64,000 nt of DNA from Streptomyces armeniacus (GTDB taxonomy: Bacteria; Actinomycetota; Actinomycetes; Streptomycetales; Streptomycetaceae). Position numbers and translations under genes: made by a program. Location: contig NZ_CP031320.1 of the NCBI RefSeq assembly GCF_003355155.1, positions 2,703,881 to 2,767,880 on the forward strand, in the 5' to 3' direction. The notes beneath the pieces are model-generated. The model ran no database searches and had not been told where the DNA came from. It saw only the letters and a program-made list of their open reading frames with translations. Shown here piece by piece: positions 8,545 to 16,476 of this stretch. Each line of letters starts with the position of its first letter. The stretch's first letter is position 1.

Positions 8545-9153
8545 TCAGGCGCCGTCCGGGGGCAGGGCGTGCCGAGCCGCGATCTTCTTCGCGGTGTCGG
8601 AGTCGGGGCCCGGCTGCGGTACGAACACCGCCTCGCGGTAGTAGCGGAGCTCGGCGATGGACTCGCGGATGTCCGCCAGGGCGCGGTGATTGCCCTTCTT
8701 CTCCGGGCTGTTGTAGTACGCACGCGGGTACCAGCGGCGGGCCAGCTCCTTCACCGAGGAGACGTCCACGATCCGGTAGTGCATGTACGACTCCAGGGCC
8801 GGCATGTCCCGGGCGAGGAAACCGCGGTCGGTGCCGACCGAGTTCCCGCAGAGGGGCGCGCGGCCCGCCTCCTTGGCGTGCCGGCGTACGTAGTCGAGGA
8901 CCTGCTGCTCGGCGTCCTCGAGCGTGGTCCCCTGGTCCAGCTCGGCGAGCAGTCCGGAGGCGGTGTGCATCGCGCGCACCACCTCGGGCATGGAGTCCAG
9001 CGCTCCGGACGGCGGGCGGATCACGATGTCCACGCCGTCACCCAGTACGTTCAGCTCCGAGTCGGTGACGAGAGCCGCCACCTCGACAAGTGCGTCGTCG
9101 GCCAGCGAGAGCCCCGTCATCTCGCAGTCGATCCACACCATGCGATCGTTCAT
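8545..9153 (-). CDS. orn: Oligoribonuclease
   Basis: A 202-residue DEDDh-family 3'-5' exoribonuclease, the normal length. The first exonuclease motif is WIDCEMTGL with catalytic D9 and E11; the third has the histidine and aspartate in NHRALADI near the C-terminus. It degrades RNA oligomers of two to five nucleotides, including pGpG from c-di-GMP turnover, completing mRNA decay. In Streptomyces the gene lies directly downstream of adpA, as here (193 bases apart, same strand), and its loss impairs development; AdpA is reported to control it. The 193-base gap holds GC-rich repeats and an imperfect hairpin at 9254-9277. Confidence 0.96.
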   Translation of the reverse strand: MNDRMVWIDCEMTGLSLADDALVEVAALVTDSELNVLGDGVDIVIRPPSGALDSMPEVVRAMHTASGLLAELDQGTTLEDAEQQVLDYVRRHAKEAGRAPLCGNSVGTDRGFLARDMPALESYMHYRIVDVSSVKELARRWYPRAYYNSPEKKGNHRALADIRESIAELRYYREAVFVPQPGPDSDTAKKIAARHALPPDGA

Positions 9154-9253
9154 GCGCTCACCCTACGTCGCCAGGTCGGGGACGGCGCCGGTGCGGTCGG
9201 AGACGCGGTCCGGACACGTCCGAGGTGCGGCCTGCGGCCTGCGGCCCGGTGTG

Positions 9254-9277
9254 CCGCGTGCCGTGTGCGGCATGCGG
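9254..9277 (-). terminator. Imperfect hairpin between adpA and orn
   Basis: Arms CCGCGTGCCG and CGGCATGCGG (one G-T type mismatch) around a TGTG loop, set in a run of short GCGGCCT and GTGCCG repeats. It could attenuate read-through from adpA into orn; evidence is only the inverted repeat. Confidence 0.4.
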
Positions 9278-9346
9278 TGTGCCGAGGCGGTGGCGGACGG
9301 CGGTGTGGGCGCCGTCCCTGCGCCGGTTGCCCGGCGGCGTACCGCC

Positions 9347-10672
9347 TTACGGCGACACCCCCCAGCTGCGGCCGCGCTGCCGGGGCAGCCTCGGCGCCCA
9401 CGCGTCCGACTCCGGCTTGCCCGGCTCCGCCGCGCGCCCCTCCGCGCCCGACCCGCCGGCACCGCCCGGACCCCCTGGCCCGGCACCCCCGGCGCCCTGG
9501 GGCGGCCCGCCGCCCGGAACGCCGGGCGGCGGTGGTGCGCCCGGCGCCGCGCCGGCGCCCGCCTCGGCCTCCCGCTCGGCGGCGGCGGCCGCTGCCGCGG
9601 CCTCCTTGCGCGCCTCCGGGACCCGCGTCTCGTCGCCGCCTTCCGGCCGCCGCGCCCGGTACGCGGCGCGGTACGCCGCCGGCGAGGCACCCAGCTGCCG
9701 CCGGAAGTGCCCGCGCAGGGCGACCGGCGAGCGGAACCCGCAGCGCCCCGCGACCTCGTCCACCGAGTAGTCGGAGGTCTCCAGCAGCCGCTGCGCCTGC
9801 AGCACCCGCTGTGTGATCAGCCACTGCAGCGGAGCGCTCCCGGTGAGCGACCGGAACCGCCGGTCGAACGTGCGGCGGCTCATGTACGCGCGGGCCGCGA
9901 GCGTCTCGACGTCGAACTGCTCGTGGAGGTGCTCCAGCGCCCAGGCGACCACTTCGGCCAGCGGGTCGGCGCCGATCTCCTCCGGTAAGGAGCGGTCCAG
10001 ATGGCGCGGGTGCCCGGTGTCCACGCCGTTGCTGCGGCGCGGCGGCACCACCAGGCGCCGGGCGAGCGCGCCGGCCGCCTCGGCGCCGTGGTCCGTGCGT
10101 ACGACGTGCAGGCACAGGTCTATGCCTGCCGCGGTTCCGGCGGAGGTGAGGATGTCGCCGTCGTCGACGAACAGCTCCCGCGGGTCGACGTGCACGGCGG
10201 GATACCGCTTGGCGAGCGTCGGTGCGTACATCCAGTGGGTCGTCGCCGGCCGGCCGTCCAGCAGCCCCGCAGCGGCGAGCACGAAGGAGCCGGTGCAGAG
10301 CCCGATGATCCGGGCCCCCTCCTCGTGCGCCCGGCGCAGCCCGTCCAGGGCGGCGGCCGGCGGCGGCTGGGTGATGGAGCGCCAGGCGGGGACCACCACG
10401 GTGCCCGCCCGGGACAGGGCGTCCAGCCCGTACGGCGCGGAGAGCTCCAGCCCGCCGGTCGTGCGGAGTGGGCCTTCCTCGCCGGCGCAGACCAGCAGGC
10501 GGTAACGGGGGACCCCCGCGTCTTGCCGGTCTATGCCGAATACGGAGAGCGGTATGGAGCTCTCGAAGATGGGTCCGCCACTGAACAGCAGCACGGCGAC
10601 GATCTCGCGCCGACGGCGCGCGGCCAACTTGCGGGCGGTCGGCGCCGGACCGTTCGTGGAGTCCTGGCTCAT
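9347..10672 (-). CDS. adpA: Global developmental regulator AdpA (AraC family)
   Basis: A 441-residue AraC/XylS regulator. The N-terminal half is the GATase1/PfpI-like dimerisation domain (from VAVLLFSGGPIFESSIPLSVFG through IGLCTGSFVLAAAGLLDG). The DNA-binding domain has two helix-turn-helix units (VETLAARAYMSRRTFDRRF and VDEVAGRCGFRSPVALRGHF). Both halves are near-identical to AdpA as I recall it. A TTA leucine codon lies at 9986-9988 in the interdomain linker (DRSLPEEIG), making translation dependent on the bldA tRNA, as in other species. AdpA switches on hundreds of genes for aerial growth and antibiotics. The last 100 or so residues are an Ala/Gly/Pro-rich tail. ATG 10672 gives the usual MSQDST start; an in-frame ATG at 10717 is possible. 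Confidence 0.97.
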   Translation of the reverse strand: MSQDSTNGPAPTARKLAARRRREIVAVLLFSGGPIFESSIPLSVFGIDRQDAGVPRYRLLVCAGEEGPLRTTGGLELSAPYGLDALSRAGTVVVPAWRSITQPPPAAALDGLRRAHEEGARIIGLCTGSFVLAAAGLLDGRPATTHWMYAPTLAKRYPAVHVDPRELFVDDGDILTSAGTAAGIDLCLHVVRTDHGAEAAGALARRLVVPPRRSNGVDTGHPRHLDRSLPEEIGADPLAEVVAWALEHLHEQFDVETLAARAYMSRRTFDRRFRSLTGSAPLQWLITQRVLQAQRLLETSDYSVDEVAGRCGFRSPVALRGHFRRQLGASPAAYRAAYRARRPEGGDETRVPEARKEAAAAAAAAEREAEAGAGAAPGAPPPPGVPGGGPPQGAGGAGPGGPGGAGGSGAEGRAAEPGKPESDAWAPRLPRQRGRSWGVSP

Positions 10673-11433
10673 TGGACCTAAGCCCCCCTCAATCGTCGCG
10701 TCCTCTCGGTCCTGCACTTATCCCCCGCGGCGATAGCCAAGATCGAATCTACTGCGTCGGACGAGGCCGGAGTGACAACTTCGACACTCGACGTTATGTC
10801 GACAAGGCAACTTGGCGTAAAGCATTCGATCACGAAGCGTTCCACTCGGCGGGCCCGTTGGGTAGTACGCATCCGGCGCATGCCCTGTCAGCGTAGGGTG
10901 CACAGGCCCGAAGCGCTCCTTTCTGCCCTGGTGGCGGCGGTGTTGAGGGTAGTCGTCGGCAAGCCGTGTGCCACACGCAGAAGTTGGCCGAAAAACGTAG
11001 GGGATCAGTGCCCGGGAGGCTGATGCCACCGGCGTACGCCCCCTGGTGCACGCTCCTTCGTTTCCGGTGGTCGGCGACGGACGCGCGCAGGTCGGAGCGG
11101 GCGTTCGGCGCGGTGACCACGACTGCTGTACGTACGGAGTACCCGAGCACCTGTAACTGTAGGGACACGGAGCGTTTCCCGTGAAGGCGGGGTGGGGGCG
11201 CGAGGGGGTGTAAGGGGCGCAGCGGGGCATTGCGCAAAGGCCCGCGCTCGGGCATGCTCCGGGGTCAGCCCGCCTCCGGGGACCGCGCCGGGCGGTCCTG
11301 GGCAAGGGGGGAGTGCCGCCGTATCCTTGGGGTAAGGGTGGGGAAAGATAATTCCCAGTCGTAATTTCGATCGCTCGCCCCACAAAACAACCACCGTTCC
11401 CTCCGCAAGAGGACTCCCTGCGCCGAGACACCC
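10673..11433. other. Long adpA upstream / divergent intergenic region
   Basis: A 761-base stretch with no convincing gene between the divergent adpA and stress-protein genes. The 100 bases nearest adpA are noticeably less GC-rich (around 10740-10850), as expected of a regulated promoter; a TCGAC/GTCGA inverted repeat lies at about 10787-10801. I did not find a clear AdpA consensus site by eye. Long untranslated leaders upstream of adpA are common in Streptomyces. Confidence 0.6.
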
Positions 11434-11955
11434 ATGGCTGGACACGAGATCCCCGAACCCGCGGACCGCAAACAGGTCGCCGATCCGACGGCCACGCCTG
11501 ATGTGGCGGAAAGCGCGCGCCATTCCTGTGACCCGGCGTTCCAGCACGGTGTCGTGGTGGGCTTCGACGGCTCCCTTTCCAGTGAACGGGCCCTGGCATA
11601 CGCGATCGGCATGGGGCGGCGCACAGGCTCCGGCCTGATCATCGTCCACGTCGCGAACCGGCTGCCCACCACCGTGTGGGCCGGGTGCGAGCCGCCTGTC
11701 TTCGTGGACGTGCCGGACCACCGCACCGAGGTGCTGGGGCTGGAGCTTGCTTGCGCGGACCATCTCTCCGAGGTGCCGTGGATCCTGGTCGAGCGGGGCG
11801 GGGACATCTGCCACGAGCTGGAAGAGGTCGGGCAGGAGTACGAGGCGGACGCCATCGTCGTCGGCTCGACGCACGGCCTGGCCGGGCGGCTGTTCGGCTC
11901 GGTCGCCGGGCGGCTGGCGCGCCGCGCGCAGCGCCCGGTCGTCGTGGTGCCCTGA
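11434..11955 (+). CDS. Universal stress protein, UspA family
   Basis: A 173-residue single-domain Usp. After a 38-residue variable start comes VVVGFDGSLSSERALAYAIG, with the strand-1 aspartate, and the C-terminus has the ATP-binding signature VGSTHGLAGRLFGSVAGRLA (G-2X-G-9X-G-S/T) followed by the final strand PVVVVP. Family members bind ATP and respond to starvation or oxygen limitation; this one keeps the nucleotide motif. It is divergent from adpA and ends before GTACG-rich spacer sequence, so it is probably monocistronic. The CGCAAGAGGACTCC segment upstream could hold a ribosome site, but it lies 20 or more bases away. Confidence 0.88.
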   Translation: MAGHEIPEPADRKQVADPTATPDVAESARHSCDPAFQHGVVVGFDGSLSSERALAYAIGMGRRTGSGLIIVHVANRLPTTVWAGCEPPVFVDVPDHRTEVLGLELACADHLSEVPWILVERGGDICHELEEVGQEYEADAIVVGSTHGLAGRLFGSVAGRLARRAQRPVVVVP

Positions 11956-12215
11956 GCCCGCGGCCCGAGCCCACCGCCGTACGCGCTCGCGCGGCCTGTG
12001 CCCGCTGCCGTACCTGGGCCCGCCGCCGTACGCCCCTGCCGTACGGGCCTCCGTACGCACCCCGCCGCCGTGCGCGCCGACTTCGCGCCCCCGGGGTCCC
12101 CGGATTTGCCTCGACGAATCTGTTCTGACATGTGGATTGTGCGCTTGTGACGGGCATATAGAGGACAGCGCGCTGCCGACCGGGAGGTGACGGTCCCGGG
12201 AACGGCAGCCCACCC
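11956..12215. repeat. Degenerate CCGCCGTACG-rich spacer
   Basis: The gap after the stress protein contains about seven degenerate copies of CCGCCGTACG or CTGCCGTACG between 11978 and 12060. It has no plausible gene. Repeats are irregular and unlike a CRISPR array. Confidence 0.5.
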
Positions 12216-12239
12216 GCCGGCGTTTTGGGCAACGCCGGC
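12216..12239. terminator. Hairpin between usp and glmS
   Basis: Perfect 9-bp arms GCCGGCGTT (12216-12224) and AACGCCGGC (12231-12239), loop TTGGGC. It lies between convergent genes and may terminate either. Confidence 0.6.
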
Positions 12240-12251
12240 ATCGGGAGGCGG

Positions 12252-12283
12252 ACTCCCGCGCGGTTGGTGGCCCGCGCGGGAGT
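12252..12283. terminator. Bidirectional terminator downstream of glmS
   Basis: Perfect 12-bp arms ACTCCCGCGCGG (12252-12263) and CCGCGCGGGAGT (12272-12283) with an 8-base loop, followed by TT on the plus strand. It lies 43 bases past the glmS stop. Confidence 0.85.
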
Positions 12284-12325
12284 TTCGCCGTCTCTCCGGT
12301 GTCTCCGGCTACGGCAGGCCGAAAC

Positions 12326-14149
12326 TCACTCCACCGTCACGGACTTGGCCAGATTGCGCGGCTTGTCGATGTCGCGGCCCAGTGCCAACGCCGTGTGGTA
12401 GGCGAAGAGTTGCAGCGGGATGCCCATCAGGATCGGGTCCAGCTCGGGCTCGTTCCGCGGCACCACCAGCGTGTGGTCGGCCTTCTCCTGCTCCCCGTGC
12501 GCGAGGGACAGGATCGTGCCGTTGCGGGCCTTGATCTCCTCCAGCGTCGCGCGGTTCTTGTCCAGCAGGTCGTCGTCCGGGAGCACCGCGACGGTCGGCA
12601 CCGCGGGCTCGATGAGCGCCAGTGGGCCGTGCTTCAGCTCGGAGGCCGGGTACGCCTCGGCGTGGATGTACGACACCTCCTTGAGCTTCAGCGACGCCTC
12701 GCGCGCCACGGGGTAGCCGCGCACCCTGCCGACGAACATCATGCTGGCTGCCTGCGCGTACTCCGCGGCCAGCTTCTCGATCCGCGGCTCGTCCGCCACG
12801 ATCTCGGCGATCTGCCCCGGCAGCGCCCGCAGCCCCGCGATGATCCGCTTGCCGTCGGCCACCGACAGGTCGCGGATGCGCCCCAGATGCAGGGCCAGCA
12901 GCGCGAACGCGACGGCGGTGTTGGTGAAGCACTTGGTGGAGACGACGCAGACCTCCGGCCCGGCGTGCACGTACACGCCGCCGTCCGTCTCGCGCGCGAT
13001 CGCGGAGCCGACGACGTTCACCACCCCGAGTACGCGGGCGCCCTTCCGCTTCAGCTCCTGCACGGCGGCGAGGGTGTCGTACGTCTCGCCGGACTGGCTG
13101 ACCGCGATGTAGAGCGTGTCGGGGTCGACGACCGGATTGCGGTAGCGGAACTCGCTGGCGGGCTCCGCATCGGCCGGGATACGCGCCAGCTCCTCGATCA
13201 ACTGCGCGCCGATCATGCCCGCGTGGTACGCGGAGCCGCAGCCGAGGATCTTCACGCGGCGCACGCCGCGCGCCTCGCGGGCGTCGAGATTGAGCCCGCC
13301 GAGGTGGACGGTCGCGAACCGGTCGTCGATACGGCCGCGCAGCACCCGGTCCACCGCGTCGGCCTGCTCGGCGATCTCCTTGTGCATGTACGTGTCGTGG
13401 CCGCCCATGTCGTACGACTCCGCGGCCCACTCGACCGTCTCCGGCGAGGTGGAGGTGCGCGAACCCTCGGTGGTGTACGTGCGGTAGTCGTCGGCCTTGA
13501 TCGTCGCCATCTCGCCGTCGTCCAGGGTGACCACCTGGCGGGTGTGCGAGACGAGCGCCGCCACGTCGGAGGCGACGAACATCTCGTGCTCGCCGATGCC
13601 GAGGACGACCGGGGAGCCGTTGCGGGCGACGACGATGCGGTCCGGGAAGTCCGCGTGCAGCACGGCGATGCCGTACGTGCCCTCGATGTGCCGCAGCGCC
13701 TCCCGTACGGCCGCCTCCAGCGTGTCCGCCCCGTCCGCGCCGGCGCGCGCGACGAGATGGGCGAGCACCTCGGTGTCGGTGTCGGAGGCGAGGGTGACGC
13801 CGTCGGCGGCGAGCTTGGCGCGCAGCTCGGCGGCGTTGTCGATGATGCCGTTGTGGACGACGGCGACCTTGCCCTCGCCGTCGAGGTGCGGGTGCGCGTT
13901 GGCGTCGTTGGGCGCGCCGTGGGTGGCCCAGCGGGTGTGCGCGATGCCGGTGGTGCCGGCGAAGCGCTTGGGGATACGGGACTCGAGCTCGCGTACGCGG
14001 CCCTGCGCCTTGGCGGTCTTCAGCCCGGAACTCCTGCTCTGGATGGCGATGCCCGCGCTGTCGTAGCCCCGGTACTCGAGGCGCTGCAGGCCCTCCAGGA
14101 GCAGGGGGGCGACGTCGCGTTTCCCGATATATCCAACGATCCCGCACAT
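12326..14149 (-). CDS. glmS: Glutamine--fructose-6-phosphate aminotransferase
   Basis: A 607-residue GlmS. It starts MCGIVGYIG, so methionine removal exposes the catalytic Cys1 of the glutaminase domain (about residues 1-235). Two SIS sugar-isomerase domains follow (CGSAYHAGMI and SQSGETYDTL in the first), and the end is the conserved AKSVTVE. It makes glucosamine-6-phosphate from fructose-6-phosphate and glutamine, the entry to peptidoglycan precursors. ATG 14149 is fixed by Cys2 and by GAGGAG upstream. The divergent GH20 hexosaminidase nearby recovers GlcNAc from chitin or cell wall, so the locus joins synthesis and salvage of amino sugars. Confidence 0.97.
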   Translation of the reverse strand: MCGIVGYIGKRDVAPLLLEGLQRLEYRGYDSAGIAIQSRSSGLKTAKAQGRVRELESRIPKRFAGTTGIAHTRWATHGAPNDANAHPHLDGEGKVAVVHNGIIDNAAELRAKLAADGVTLASDTDTEVLAHLVARAGADGADTLEAAVREALRHIEGTYGIAVLHADFPDRIVVARNGSPVVLGIGEHEMFVASDVAALVSHTRQVVTLDDGEMATIKADDYRTYTTEGSRTSTSPETVEWAAESYDMGGHDTYMHKEIAEQADAVDRVLRGRIDDRFATVHLGGLNLDAREARGVRRVKILGCGSAYHAGMIGAQLIEELARIPADAEPASEFRYRNPVVDPDTLYIAVSQSGETYDTLAAVQELKRKGARVLGVVNVVGSAIARETDGGVYVHAGPEVCVVSTKCFTNTAVAFALLALHLGRIRDLSVADGKRIIAGLRALPGQIAEIVADEPRIEKLAAEYAQAASMMFVGRVRGYPVAREASLKLKEVSYIHAEAYPASELKHGPLALIEPAVPTVAVLPDDDLLDKNRATLEEIKARNGTILSLAHGEQEKADHTLVVPRNEPELDPILMGIPLQLFAYHTALALGRDIDKPRNLAKSVTVE

Positions 14150-14171
14150 GCGCTTCTCCTCGGCAGTCGTG

Positions 14172-14230
14172 TCGGTGCTGTGTGCTCGGTGCTTCAGGGG
14201 CTCGGTGCTCCGGGGGTTCGGTGCTCCGGG
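14172..14230. repeat. TCGGTGCT direct repeats in the glmS leader
   Basis: TCGGTGCT occurs four times (14172, 14186, 14202, 14218) at 14- and 16-base spacing, the last two copies extended as TCGGTGCTCCGGG. It lies just upstream of the glmS ribosome site, between it and the next gene. It may be plain tandem duplication or a regulatory repeat. Confidence 0.7.
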
Positions 14231-14268
14231 CTGGGGGTCCGGGGCCCGGTGGCAGCCCGGCGGCCGGG

Positions 14269-14532
14269 TCAGCCGTAGACGATGCGGCGCAGCTGCCGCT
14301 GGGACAGGCCGGGCGGCGCCACGGCGCGGTACGGCAGTTCGGCGGCGATCCGCTCGAAGATCCGCGCGTTCCGCAGTCCGCGGGACTGCAGCTCGCGGTG
14401 GCGGCGGCGGACGAACTCCTCGGCTGTCTCGTCGAAGTACGCCAGTACGTCCAGCACCACGCGCGCCGCCTCGCCGCGCGGGAGCGCGGTGGTGCGGGCG
14501 AGATGGTCGATGAGGTCGTCGTGGATCGGCAC
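14269..14532 (-). CDS. Small conserved helical protein
   Basis: An 87-residue protein, probably starting at GTG 14532 (VPIHDDLIDHLART). The body is strongly helical and charged (DETAEEFVRRRHRELQSRG) and ends AVAPPGLSQRQLRRIVYG. The reading frame has no plausible ATG nearby, and the upstream extension is proline/arginine-rich noise. It precedes glmS on the same strand by 119 bases. I do not recognise a characterised function; similar short proteins occur beside glmS in other Streptomyces as far as I recall. Confidence 0.65.
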   Translation of the reverse strand: MPIHDDLIDHLARTTALPRGEAARVVLDVLAYFDETAEEFVRRRHRELQSRGLRNARIFERIAAELPYRAVAPPGLSQRQLRRIVYG

Positions 14533-14629
14533 AGGGCGTTCGAGCACCCGTCGATACTGCGGGTTCGGAGGTCGATTCGCAAGAAACCTGCCCGATTCCG
14601 GGCACGGTATGAACCGGGCGGAGCAAGAA

Positions 14630-14645
14630 ATTGGTCTACACCTTG
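14630..14645. promoter_or_regulatory. DasR-like (dre) site upstream of the hexosaminidase
   Basis: ATTGGTCTACACCTTG shares 11 of 16 bases with the dre consensus ACTGGTCTAGACCAGT, including the core TGGTCTA.ACC. It lies 107 bases upstream of the GH20 gene. DasR, a GntR/HutC regulator answering to phosphorylated amino sugars, controls chitin and GlcNAc genes in Streptomyces, so the context fits. By eye only. Confidence 0.55.
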
Positions 14646-14751
14646 ACCGCCGCCGGGGTGCGCGGTACGAGTGTGACCACCAGTAGCTCCAGCACGTGCC
14701 CCACGCACCAGCCGTGACATCACCGTGAACGAGGACCCGAAGGGATCGCTC

Positions 14752-16398
14752 GTGAGACGCATCTGGCCCACGCTGTTCTGTGCCGCGCTGCTCATCACCG
14801 CCGTACCAGGCTCCGTTTCGGCGACCGCCGCTGCCGCCGCCCCCGGTACCTCCGGTACGTCCGGAACGGCCGCCGCGGAGCCACGCCCCCTGGACCACGT
14901 CGTCCCCGCGCCCGCCTCCGTGGCGCCGAAGGGCGACCCGTACACCCTCACCGAGCGGACTGCCATCCGCGTCCCGAAGGGCTCGGACGAGGCGCGCGAG
15001 ACAGGCGAGCAGCTCGCCGAACTGCTGCGCCCCGCCACCGGGTTCGAGCTCCCCGTGACCACGGCCGGGCGCGGCGGCCACACCGCCCGCGCCGACGACA
15101 CCGCCCGCGCCGACGACGACATATCGCTCCAGCTCACCGGAGCGGAGCGGCTGGGTGCCGAGGGCTACCAACTGGACGTGTCCGAACGCTCCGTGGTCAT
15201 CCGCGCCGGCACGCAGGCCGGTCTCTTCCACGGCGTCCAGACGCTGCGCCAGCTGCTGCCCGCGAGCATCGAGGCGGACACCGCCCAGTCCGGACCGTGG
15301 CAGGTCGCGGGCGGCCGGATCACGGACACCCCGCGCTACGACTACCGCAGCGCCATGCTGGACGTCTCGCGGCACTTCTTCACCGTCGACCAGGTCAAGC
15401 GCTACGTCGACCAACTCGCCCTGTACAAGATCAACAAGCTGCATCTGCACCTCTCCGACGACCAGGGCTGGCGCATCGCCATCGACTCCTGGCCGCGGCT
15501 CGCCGAGTACGGCGGCAGCACCCAGGTCGGCGGCGGCGAGGGCGGGTACTACACAAAGGCCGACTACGCCGAGATCATCCGCTACGCCGCCGAGAAGCAC
15601 CTCACCGTCGTACCCGAGATCGACATGCCGGGGCACACGAACGCCGCCCTCGCCTCGTACGCCGAGCTGAACTGCGACGGCGTCGCACCCCCGCTCTACA
15701 CCGGCACCGAGGTGGGCTTCAGCTCGCTGTGCGTGCCGCTGGAGCGCACGTACGACTTCGTGGACGACGTCGTACGCGAGCTCGCGGCGATGACCCCCGG
15801 CCCGTATCTGCACATCGGCGGCGACGAGGCGCACTCCACGAGCCACGAGGACTACGTCGCGTTCATGAAGCGGGCGCAGCAGATCGTGTCGAAGTACGGG
15901 AAGACGGTCATCGGCTGGCACCAACTCGTCGGCGCGGAACCGGTCGAGGGCGCCGTCGCGCAGTTCTGGGGGACCTCCCCGGACGAGCCGGAGGTCGCGG
16001 AGGCGGCGCGGAACGGCACCAAGCTGATCCTGTCCCCGGCCAACCGCTCCTACCTGGACATGAAGTACAACGAGGACACCCCGCTCGGGCTGACCTGGGC
16101 GGGCTACGTCGAGGCGCAGCAGTCGTACGACTGGAACCCCGGGACGTACATCGAAGGCGCGCCGTCCGAGGCGGTGCTGGGGGTGGAGGCGCCGCTGTGG
16201 TCGGAGACGCTGGAGACGAGCGACCACATCGAGTTCATGGCGTTCCCGCGGCTGCCGGGCGTCGCCGAACTCGGCTGGTCTCCGGAGGAGTCGCACGACT
16301 GGGAGGCGTACCGGGAGCGGATCGCGGAGCACGGGGAGCGCTGGGAGGCACTAGGCATCGACTACTGGCGCTCGCCGCAGATCCCGTGGACCGACTGA
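14752..16398 (+). CDS. Secreted GH20 beta-N-acetylhexosaminidase
   Basis: A 548-residue family GH20 enzyme removing terminal GlcNAc from chito-oligosaccharides or cell-wall fragments. The N-terminal signal (RRIWPTLFCAALLITAVPG, Ala-rich end) is followed by the GH20b domain (about 50-180) and the TIM barrel with HIGGDEAHS, where D358 and E359 are the substrate-assisted catalytic pair. GTG 14752 is chosen because GAAGGGA precedes it; GTG 14725 in frame lacks a ribosome site. The secreted product would generate free GlcNAc, which connects with the dre-like site upstream and neighbouring glmS. The protein ends IPWTD and the DNA for those residues is duplicated after the stop. A (TARAD)x2-like repeat is present near residue 115. 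Confidence 0.93.
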   Translation: MRRIWPTLFCAALLITAVPGSVSATAAAAAPGTSGTSGTAAAEPRPLDHVVPAPASVAPKGDPYTLTERTAIRVPKGSDEARETGEQLAELLRPATGFELPVTTAGRGGHTARADDTARADDDISLQLTGAERLGAEGYQLDVSERSVVIRAGTQAGLFHGVQTLRQLLPASIEADTAQSGPWQVAGGRITDTPRYDYRSAMLDVSRHFFTVDQVKRYVDQLALYKINKLHLHLSDDQGWRIAIDSWPRLAEYGGSTQVGGGEGGYYTKADYAEIIRYAAEKHLTVVPEIDMPGHTNAALASYAELNCDGVAPPLYTGTEVGFSSLCVPLERTYDFVDDVVRELAAMTPGPYLHIGGDEAHSTSHEDYVAFMKRAQQIVSKYGKTVIGWHQLVGAEPVEGAVAQFWGTSPDEPEVAEAARNGTKLILSPANRSYLDMKYNEDTPLGLTWAGYVEAQQSYDWNPGTYIEGAPSEAVLGVEAPLWSETLETSDHIEFMAFPRLPGVAELGWSPEESHDWEAYRERIAEHGERWEALGIDYWRSPQIPWTD

Positions 16399-16414
16399 TC
16401 CCGTGGACCGACTG
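16381..16414 (+). repeat. Exact 17-bp tandem duplication at the hexosaminidase stop
   Basis: ATCCCGTGGACCGACTG at 16381-16397 is repeated exactly at 16398-16414; the TGA stop (16396-16398) is formed at the junction. Shorter GACGGACTG and GACGGGCTG repeats follow to about 16465. Confidence 0.9.
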
Positions 16415-16476
16415 ACGGAACCGACGGGCTGACGGACTGACGGACTGACGGGCCGACGGGTTGACCGGCGTACGGG

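Noticed and set aside
9831..9840. GGAGCGCTCC inside adpA as a CebR site
   Set aside because: It lacks the flanking T and A of the consensus and lies within coding sequence away from any promoter.
11978..12060. GTACG-rich repeats as a CRISPR array
   Set aside because: Repeat units are about 10 bases, irregular and without uniform spacers; no cas genes lie nearby. I saw no CRISPR, IS element, integrase or attachment site in the window.
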